Positions 57,872 through 64,000 of a stretch of DNA of 64,000 nt are shown piece by piece. A model generated the notes under the pieces. It searched no databases. It saw nothing but the letters and a program-made list of their open reading frames with translations, and had not been told where the DNA came from. Location of the stretch: contig NZ_JAMGBG010000001.1 in the NCBI RefSeq assembly GCF_023516595.1, positions 434,001 through 498,000 of the forward strand, given 5' to 3'. This stretch comes from Streptomyces neyagawaensis. GTDB taxonomy: Bacteria; Actinomycetota; Actinomycetes; Streptomycetales; Streptomycetaceae. The position numbers were made by a program, and so were the translations under genes. Numbering within the stretch: the stretch's first letter is position 1; every line of letters begins with the position of its first letter.

Positions 57872-59410
57872 TCAGTCGAGGTAGTCGCGCAGGACCTGCG
57901 AGCGGGACGGGTGGCGCAGCTTCGACATCGTCTTCGACTCGATCTGACGAATGCGCTCACGCGTGACGCCGTACACCTTGCCGATCTCGTCGAGGGTCTT
58001 CGGCTGACCGTCGGTGAGACCGAAGCGCATGGAGACGACGCCCGCCTCGCGCTCGGAGAGCGTGTCGAGGACGGAGTGCAGCTGCTCCTGGAGGAGCGTG
58101 AAGCTGACCGCGTCGGCCGGGACGACGGCCTCGGAGTCCTCGATGAGGTCACCGAACTCGCTGTCGCCGTCCTCGCCCAGCGGGGTGTGCAGGGAGATCG
58201 GCTCGCGGCCGTACTTCTGGACCTCGATGACCTTCTCCGGGGTCATGTCGAGTTCCTTGGCCAGCTCCTCCGGGGTGGGCTCGCGGCCCAGGTCCTGGAG
58301 CATCTGGCGCTGGACGCGCGCGAGCTTGTTGATGACCTCGACCATGTGCACCGGGATACGGATGGTGCGGGCCTGGTCGGCCATCGCTCGGGTGATCGCC
58401 TGACGGATCCACCAGGTGGCGTACGTGGAGAACTTGTAGCCCTTGGTGTAGTCGAACTTCTCGACGGCGCGGATCAGACCGAGGTTGCCCTCCTGGATGA
58501 GGTCCAGGAAGAGCATGCCGCGGCCGGTGTAGCGCTTGGCCAGGGAGACCACCAGACGGAGGTTGGCCTCCAGGAGGTGGTTCTTGGCGCGGCGGCCGTC
58601 CTCGGCGATGATCTCCAGCTCGCGCTTGAGCTTGGGGGCGAGCTTGTCGGCGTTGGACAGCTTGTCCTCGGCGAACAGACCGGCCTCGATGCGCTTGGCG
58701 AGCTCGACCTCCTGCTCGGCGTTGAGCAGGGGGACCTTGCCGATCTGCTTGAGGTAGTCCTTGACGGGGTCGGCGGTGGCACCGGCGGCGGCGACCTGCT
58801 GGGCCGGCGCGTCGTCCTCGTCCTCGTCGGAGAGGACGAAACCGGCGCTCTCGGCGCCCTCGGGCTCGTCACCGGGCTTGCCGCCGGGGGTCTCCTCGAG
58901 GACTTCTTCCTCGATGAGCTCGACGTCGTCCTTCTTGGAGGTGGTCTTCTTCGCCGCCGTCTTCTTGGTGGCGACGGTCTTCTTGGCGGGGGCCGCCTTC
59001 TTGGCAGTCGCCTTCTTGGCGACGGCCTTCTTGGCGGGGGCGTCCTCGGCGGAGGCTTCGGCCGCGGGTGCCGCCGGCGCGGCGGCGGTGGCCTTCTTGG
59101 TGGTCACCGTCTTCGCCGCGACCGTCTTGGTGGCGGTGCGCTTGGCCGGACTCTTCGCTGCGACGCTCTTTCGGGTGCGCTTTGGCTCCGCGGCACTGAC
59201 CATCAGCGTCACACCCTCTTCCTCGAGGATCTGGTTGAGGCTGCGCAGTACGTTTTTCCACTGAGTGGCCGGGATCTGGTCAGCTTCGAAGGCCCGACGC
59301 ACATCGTCGCCGGCGATCTGCCCCTCAGCCTTTCCCCGCTCAATGAGCGCCATGACAGAGACGGACTCGGCGATCTCCGGCGGGAGCGTACGGGATGTGC
59401 TGGCCGACAC
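57872..59410 (-). CDS. hrdB: Principal sigma factor HrdB (sigma-70)
   Basis: Main housekeeping sigma factor. It has 512 residues from the GTG at 59410 ([21 protein letters not shown]), with GAGAGG upstream. A Lys/Ala-rich extension ([17 protein letters not shown]..., about 80-180) is typical of Streptomyces HrdB, followed by an acidic stretch. Region 1.2 has [16 protein letters not shown]. Region 2 has [54 protein letters not shown]. Region 3 starts at [14 protein letters not shown], and region 4 ends [32 protein letters not shown]. It matches SCO5820 almost throughout. The upstream region carries an ECF-type promoter candidate. Confidence 0.96.
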   Translation of the reverse strand: MSASTSRTLPPEIAESVSVMALIERGKAEGQIAGDDVRRAFEADQIPATQWKNVLRSLNQILEEEGVTLMVSAAEPKRTRKSVAAKSPAKRTATKTVAAKTVTTKKATAAAPAAPAAEASAEDAPAKKAVAKKATAKKAAPAKKTVATKKTAAKKTTSKKDDVELIEEEVLEETPGGKPGDEPEGAESAGFVLSDEDEDDAPAQQVAAAGATADPVKDYLKQIGKVPLLNAEQEVELAKRIEAGLFAEDKLSNADKLAPKLKRELEIIAEDGRRAKNHLLEANLRLVVSLAKRYTGRGMLFLDLIQEGNLGLIRAVEKFDYTKGYKFSTYATWWIRQAITRAMADQARTIRIPVHMVEVINKLARVQRQMLQDLGREPTPEELAKELDMTPEKVIEVQKYGREPISLHTPLGEDGDSEFGDLIEDSEAVVPADAVSFTLLQEQLHSVLDTLSEREAGVVSMRFGLTDGQPKTLDEIGKVYGVTRERIRQIESKTMSKLRHPSRSQVLRDYLD

Positions 59411-60066
59411 GAACAACCTCTCGGAACGTTGGAAAACGGCTTCCGGCCCCGTCCACTGTGGACAGGAGCCGACCACCGGCTTGGGGATGGGCCGACGGTG
59501 CGGGCGGGGGCCGGGAAGATGCACAGCGCCCTGAACGGCGTCCGTATTCCCTCCGCGGCTGTCACCTCTTAGGTCATCGCGTGGTTCCCGCGAGCGTTAC
59601 GCCCAATCTGCGTGGCCCGAGTCACACCCCGTAAGCGCTCAAAAGCGGTCAGATATGGCCAGAGGTAGTCGAGCAGGGCCACAGCCGGTGCTCATGCATC
59701 GTGTACCCACACGATTCCCGAACGAACTACCCGGCGGGGGTCCGCCAGATTTGCGGAGCGTTACGGTCCCGTTCCGGGGGCCGATGGGAACCGGGGCGAC
59801 GGGAACCGGGGTCCGGCACGGGTCTCGCCCACCCGGGGAGGACCCGCCCGGGGGCGCGGCGATCCCGCACCGGGGCCCACGGGCGGCGGCACCCCGGCCG
59901 TCGGCCCGGCGGCGCGTCGGCCCGTCGCGCCGCCGGGCCCCGCCGAATCCCGGAAGGATCCGATGGGGTCCGGCGGCACACGGTTCGCCGGCACACGGTT
60001 CGCCGGCCGATCAGGGTCGTCGAGAGCTCACACCGCGACCGTGCCGCTGTCGCGCTCTGCGTGCCC
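59411..60066. other. hrdB upstream region
   Basis: 656 bp with no supported gene, containing the hrdB promoter(s). A 15-bp tandem duplication GGCACACGGTTCGCC lies at 59975-60004. Near 59760-59830, GGGAACCGGGG-type direct repeats occur. Confidence 0.5.
59574..59600 (-). promoter_or_regulatory. Candidate ECF-type promoter of hrdB
   Basis: On the minus strand, GTAACG and CGATGA are separated by 15 bp. The AAC-type -35 resembles ECF promoters; in S. griseus the ECF sigma ShbA drives hrdB. The match is not decisive. Confidence 0.35.
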
Positions 60067-60954
60067 TCAGTGCTCGCGCGGCGCGGGCACCACACGTTCC
60101 ACCTCGGGGTGGACCGTCAGCAGCTGTCGCATGGCCGCCTCGGCCGCCCCTCCGTCGCCCGCGGCGAGGGCGTCGACGATCCGGGCGTGGTGCACGAGGG
60201 TCGACTCGCCCGGCCGGTCGCAGCCGGTGGCGGGGCCGCCGGAGACCTGGAGCGCCGCCGAGACGATGCCGGAGAGGTGCTCCAGCATGCGGTTGCCCGC
60301 GACCTGGATGAGCAGCGAGTGGAACTCGGCGTCCGCGCGGGAGAAGGTCAGCGCGTCACCCTGGGCCATGGCGTGCCCCATGAGCTCGACCATGTCGCCG
60401 AGCCGCTGCTGGACGTCGTCGCGGCCGTGCCCGGCGGCGAGGCGGGCGGCGAGCGGCTCGATCGTCCAGCGCAGCTCGCTGAGCTCGCGGCGCTGGTCGT
60501 CGCGCTGGGGGCCGAAGGCCCGCCACTCGATGATGTCCGGGTCGAGCAGGTTCCAGTCGCTGACCGGGCGGACCCGCGTGCCGACGTTCGGGCGGGCGCT
60601 GACCAGGCCCTTCGCCTCCAGGACGCGGAGGGACTCACGGACGACGGTGCGGGAGACCTCGAAGCGCTGGCCGATCTCCTCGGGGACGAGCGGGCGGTCG
60701 GCCCCCAGGTCGCCGGAGACGATCATCTGGCCGAGCTGCTGGACGAGTTGGCCGTGGAGCCCGCGTCCACGGCTCCCGGCGGCGCGACGGCCCACGCGCC
60801 CCAGCTCGGGGTCCGCGCCGTCCCAGGAGGGGAGGCCGACACGGTCGACGCCGGGGTGCTCGGCGTAGGGGTAGCGGTCGAGTTCGCCCGGTCCTGCGAG
60901 GCCGGAATCGGCGGAGCGGGCGGCGGTCATCATGGTGTGCGCAAGGGTACTCAC
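60067..60954 (-). CDS. FadR-type GntR transcriptional regulator
   Basis: This gene encodes 295 residues from a GTG at 60954 with AAAGGA upstream. An unusual N-terminal arm of about 65 residues (DSGLAGPGELDRYPYAEHPGVDRVG...) precedes the winged HTH, QLVQQLGQMIVSGDLGADRPLVPEEIGQRFEVSRTVVRESLRVLEAKGLVSARPNVGTRV. The FCD effector domain follows, with ELRWTIEPLAARLAAGHG and FHSLLIQVAGNRMLEHL, and metal-type histidines in VHHARIVDALAAGD. The typical ligand is a sugar acid (gluconate/uxu-type), but no neighbouring transporter supports a guess. It is monocistronic. Confidence 0.87.
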   Translation of the reverse strand: MSTLAHTMMTAARSADSGLAGPGELDRYPYAEHPGVDRVGLPSWDGADPELGRVGRRAAGSRGRGLHGQLVQQLGQMIVSGDLGADRPLVPEEIGQRFEVSRTVVRESLRVLEAKGLVSARPNVGTRVRPVSDWNLLDPDIIEWRAFGPQRDDQRRELSELRWTIEPLAARLAAGHGRDDVQQRLGDMVELMGHAMAQGDALTFSRADAEFHSLLIQVAGNRMLEHLSGIVSAALQVSGGPATGCDRPGESTLVHHARIVDALAAGDGGAAEAAMRQLLTVHPEVERVVPAPREH

Positions 60955-61007
60955 GCATCCTTTGTCGGCTGCGTTCTCAACTCCCTTGAGGTCTTTGGTG
61001 AAAAGCA

Positions 61008-61130
61008 CACGAAAGGGTGATCGCTCACCCCGTCGCAATTGACGCCTTATCGGAAAGAAATGGGCGTTCTACGAGGAGTTGTGCACATTGCGGCGACGGA
61101 AGAGCACGGAGGGTGAGCACGAAAGGGTGA
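61008..61130. repeat. Direct repeat CACGAAAGGGTGA x2
   Basis: Exact copies at 61008-61020 and 61118-61130, 110 bp apart, in the region between the FadR gene start and the ABC gene end. Confidence 0.5.
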
Positions 61131-61139
61131 GGGCGATCA

Positions 61140-63035
61140 TCATCGGACCCCGCTGCGTACCGTCGTGAGCAGATAGGCCCCCAGCAAAGCGGTCAGCGAC
61201 AACAGCAGCGCGCCTCCCTCGGGTTGGACGATCACCTGCGCCGCAGCCTCCACATAGCGCTCACCGCCGAACGGCCACTGCGTCAGCACGAGCTCGCGCA
61301 GCCGCATCGGAAATCCGATCGCATGTCGCACAGCCGGCCCCTCCAGCGCCTTCTGCACCAGGGGGACGACGAGGAGGGGGACGGCGACCACGGCCGCGAG
61401 CCCCGCACTGGTGGAACGGAAGACCCCCGCCGCGAGGACTCCCGCCCAGGCGCACCCCACGACGAGGCCGAGCCAACTCGCACCGAGCGGCAGCCAGTCA
61501 CCGGGGACCGAGGTGAGTTCCGGTCCATGGAGCAGGTAGAGCACCTCCAGGTCGCAGCCGACGGTGAACAGGGCCAGCAGCAGCCCGGCGGCGGCCGAGA
61601 CGAGGAGTTTCGCCGCGAGCAGGCCCAGACGGCGGGGAACGGGGCCACGGTCCACGGCCAACGCCGGGTACCGGAACTCGTCCCCGAAGGCGATCGCGCC
61701 GAGCAGCCCGGCCCCGACGGCAGCGGGCGGCAGCGGAAGCTCCCGCGGCCACGCGGCCAGCAGCCGTGGCTGCGGAGTGTGCCCCATCGCGGCCAGCACC
61801 GCGGCCAGGAACGCGGAGACGACGATCACGACGACGGCGGTCACATAACCGGTCGCGACCCCCGTGGCCCGGCGCAACTCGTACAGCACGGGACGCAGGG
61901 GGTTGGACGCCGGGCGAACGGTGATGGGGGGCGGGAGCGGGGGCAGCGTGCCGGCTTCGACCGAGCGGGGCAGGTGGGGCGGGCGAGGAGTGAGGTGCCG
62001 TGAAGCATCGGTGGTGTTGATGTGATTTGTGTGGCTGCTGGGGCTGGAGTGGTCGGGGGCACCGTCCACCCCATGAGCCTCCTCGGCGGAGTCACCGGAA
62101 TCCTCCTCCCCCGGTTCCCCTTCACCAGGTCGCGACGGTGTCGACGTCGCGGCGGCCATCGGCCCCATGTCACCGATCTCGTCGGCGAGTTGGTGTACGA
62201 GAATGCCGTGCCGGAACGCGGTCTCACCTACCTCGGCGCACGTACTGCCGTACACGGAGAGCCGGTTGCCGCCCTCGCGGACGATCTCCACGGAACGTCG
62301 TGCGGTCCGGGCCTCCTTGGTCAGCAGGGCGCCGAGACGGGCGGCGTGCGGGGTGCGGACGGCCACCCGGGGGCGGAGGCGGGTGCGGGAGAAGTCGGCG
62401 ACGTCCTGGTCGGCGACGAGTCGGCCCTGTTCGAGGGTGAGTACCCGGTCGGCGATCCGTGCGGCCTCCTTGGGGTCGCCGGTGGTGAACAGGACGGCGC
62501 CGCCCTGGGTCGCGTGCGCCCGCATGATCCCGTGCAGCCAACGCCCTTCGCGCACGGACAACCCGTGGGTGGGCTCGTCGAGGACGAGGGCGTGCGGGTC
62601 GGACAGCAGCGCACAGGCCAGTCCGAGTCGGCGGTCCATGCCCCGCGAGAGAGTGCTCAACCGGGCCTCGCGCAGACTGACCAGACCCACCACCTCCAGG
62701 ACTTCGTCGGCCCGCCGCACGGGCAGTCCCGCGGCCGCGCACAGCATCCGTAGATGACCGCGGACCGTGCGGGCCGGGTGCCCCGGTACTTCGCCGAGCA
62801 GAGCACCCACTTCGCGGTTGGGGTGCGCGATGCGGTGCAGGGGGCGGCCTCTGAAGTAGGTGATTCCGCGGCCCTTTTGGAGTTCGAGCATCAGCCTGAG
62901 CACGGTCGTCCTGCCCGCACCCGACGTTCCGAGGAGTGCGGTGACACGGCCGGAGTGCGCCTCGAACGACACGTCGTCGACGGCGCGCGGAAGCTCCTTG
63001 CGAGGGGTGCTGGTCAATCCGATGGCCTGGATCAC
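61140..63035 (-). CDS. ABC-type protein with fused nucleotide-binding and membrane domains; Walker A lysine replaced
   Basis: This gene encodes 631 residues from the GTG at 63035. Residues about 1-220 are an ABC ATPase domain, but Walker A reads GTSGAGRTT with R42 where lysine is expected. The signature is LSRGM (129-133) and Walker B is ALVLDEPT (149-156, D153-E154). A linker of about 140 residues is Ser/Thr/Gly/His-rich and disordered. The second half has five or six membrane helices (about 390-620). No separate permease is encoded next to it. Drug or lipid export is typical for such Streptomyces proteins, but ATPase activity is in doubt. Confidence 0.82.
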   Translation of the reverse strand: MIQAIGLTSTPRKELPRAVDDVSFEAHSGRVTALLGTSGAGRTTVLRLMLELQKGRGITYFRGRPLHRIAHPNREVGALLGEVPGHPARTVRGHLRMLCAAAGLPVRRADEVLEVVGLVSLREARLSTLSRGMDRRLGLACALLSDPHALVLDEPTHGLSVREGRWLHGIMRAHATQGGAVLFTTGDPKEAARIADRVLTLEQGRLVADQDVADFSRTRLRPRVAVRTPHAARLGALLTKEARTARRSVEIVREGGNRLSVYGSTCAEVGETAFRHGILVHQLADEIGDMGPMAAATSTPSRPGEGEPGEEDSGDSAEEAHGVDGAPDHSSPSSHTNHINTTDASRHLTPRPPHLPRSVEAGTLPPLPPPITVRPASNPLRPVLYELRRATGVATGYVTAVVVIVVSAFLAAVLAAMGHTPQPRLLAAWPRELPLPPAAVGAGLLGAIAFGDEFRYPALAVDRGPVPRRLGLLAAKLLVSAAAGLLLALFTVGCDLEVLYLLHGPELTSVPGDWLPLGASWLGLVVGCAWAGVLAAGVFRSTSAGLAAVVAVPLLVVPLVQKALEGPAVRHAIGFPMRLRELVLTQWPFGGERYVEAAAQVIVQPEGGALLLSLTALLGAYLLTTVRSGVR

Positions 63036-63153
63036 CCGAAGCAAGATAGCGCGATATGTACGGTTTTCCGGGCACCTCGCGGCTCGCTTCGAGGCAGCGG
63101 GCGGCGCCGGACGACGCCGCCGGACAGACCTCGGCTCCCTGGACCTCGTCCCG

Positions 63154-63912
63154 TCAGACCTCGGGGCGGAGCATCGGCGGGTTGAGGAGGGTGGCGCCAC
63201 CGGCACGGAAGAGCTGGGCGGGGCGGCCGCCCTGCCGAGTGGTGGTGCCACCGGTCGGCACCAGGAAGCCGGGCGTACCCGTCACCTTGCGGTGGAAATT
63301 GCGCGGGTCGAGCGCCACGGCCCACACCGCCTCGTAGACGCGGCGCAGCTCACCGACGGTGAACTCCGGCGGGCAGAAGGCGGTCGCCAGCGAGGAGTAC
63401 TCGATCTTCGAGCGAGCACGCTCCACGCCGTCCGCAAGGATCTGCGCGTGGTCGAAGGCCAGCGGCGCCACCGGCTCGCCGTCGCGCCCGTAGCCCCCTT
63501 CAGCCAGCAACTCCTCGACGGGCGCCCAGCGCGCGCTGTTCGCGTCGCCGCCCGGCCGGGGTGCCGGCAGGTCGGGGGCGAGCGCGAGGTGGGCGACGCT
63601 GACGACCCTCATCCGCGGGTCTCGCTTCGGGTCGCCGTAGGTCGCCAACTGCTCCAGGTGCGCACCGTTGTCCTGTGCCGGGGCGGACGGGTCGTGGGCG
63701 GTCAGCCCGGTCTCCTCGGACAGTTCCCGTGCGGCGGCCTGTGCCAGATCCTCGTCGGGCCGTACGAAGCCGCCGGGCAGCGCCCACCGCCCCTGGAAGG
63801 GCTGTTCGCCCCGCCGCACGGTCAGCGCGCACAGCGCGTGACGGCGGACGGTCAGCACGACCAGGTCGACGGTGACGGCGAAGGGCGGGTAGTCCGACGG
63901 GTCGTAGGGCAT
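63154..63912 (-). CDS. NrtR-like Nudix hydrolase / regulator
   Basis: This gene encodes 252 residues from the ATG at 63912. The Nudix box GGFVRPDEDLAQAAARELSEETGL is intact, so ADP-ribose or NDP-X hydrolysis is possible. The C-terminal half is a winged-helix-like domain (SSLATAFCPPEFTVGELRRVYEAVWAVALDPRNFHRKVTGTPGFLVPTG) typical of the NrtR family, which regulates NAD metabolism genes. The promoter contains TATGAT ten bases before the ATG, which would give a leaderless transcript. The neighbouring ABC gene is on the same strand, 118 bp away. Confidence 0.85.
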   Translation of the reverse strand: MPYDPSDYPPFAVTVDLVVLTVRRHALCALTVRRGEQPFQGRWALPGGFVRPDEDLAQAAARELSEETGLTAHDPSAPAQDNGAHLEQLATYGDPKRDPRMRVVSVAHLALAPDLPAPRPGGDANSARWAPVEELLAEGGYGRDGEPVAPLAFDHAQILADGVERARSKIEYSSLATAFCPPEFTVGELRRVYEAVWAVALDPRNFHRKVTGTPGFLVPTGGTTTRQGGRPAQLFRAGGATLLNPPMLRPEV

Positions 63913-64000
63913 GCCGCGATCATAGTCGTCTTCCTGACGATAAACACTCCCTTCAGTGGTCGCTTCCGTTCTTGATCCGCTTCTCTCCGACACCTGACTC

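Overview
This 64 kb window is chromosomal DNA of a Streptomyces species. The evidence is the very high GC content with strong third-position GC bias (long antisense shadow frames everywhere), a vegetative sigma factor HrdB with the Streptomyces-type Lys/Ala-rich N-terminal extension, the actinobacterial cell-division protein SepH, the CutRS two-component system, a DasR-type operator in front of the HPr gene, and many actinobacterial DUF families (DUF3159, DUF3710, DUF3093, DUF4193, DUF5998, DUF6082). The gene order resembles, from memory, the S. coelicolor core segment around SCO5900 down to SCO5817, read in the hrdB-last direction.

Layout. 1-6.1 kb is an accessory patch. A very large minus-strand gene leaves the window at position 1. 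It has a kinase-like N-terminus, a SAMD9-like STAND NTPase core, an alpha-helical repeat region and a terminal OB fold. A small membrane protein gene diverges from it, followed by about 800 bp of non-coding or decayed DNA. From 6.1 kb the window is core chromosome: a TrmA-family RNA methyltransferase; a potassium module (KimA-like permease, a 36-residue membrane peptide, two TrkA/RCK proteins); a minus-strand housekeeping run (DUF3159, OB-fold protein, DUF3710, dut, thioesterase); DUF3093, DUF4193 and CutRS; inositol monophosphatase and ferrochelatase; an MFS exporter overlapping a sugar-lactone oxidase; sepH; a sulfurtransferase; a VOC protein; thymidine kinase; a phosphodiesterase with DUF5998; and a 979-residue GNAT/acyl-CoA synthetase fusion.

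The second half holds ptsH (HPr) behind tandem dre sites; a GntR regulator; an M23 peptidase behind a ydaO-type c-di-AMP riboswitch; a pair of M16 peptidases (one with the zinc site, one without); topoisomerase IV parC at 40 kb and parE at 54 kb; a CobW GTPase; two divergent citrate-synthase-like genes, one with an N-terminal helix-turn-helix; a sucrase/ferredoxin-like gene behind an iron box; a CitA/CitB-type two-component pair convergent with a sodium:solute symporter and its DUF485 partner; a secreted trypsin-like protease; hrdB; a FadR-type regulator; a fused ABC protein with an altered Walker A motif; and an NrtR-like Nudix protein.

The strongest candidate for a new system is the SAMD9-like STAND protein at the left edge, which probably belongs to prokaryotic antiviral or conflict biology. 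Cyclic-di-AMP and potassium homeostasis may be a secondary theme (KimA-like permease, RCK proteins, riboswitch-controlled M23 peptidase). No rRNA, tRNA, CRISPR array or intact insertion sequence was seen.
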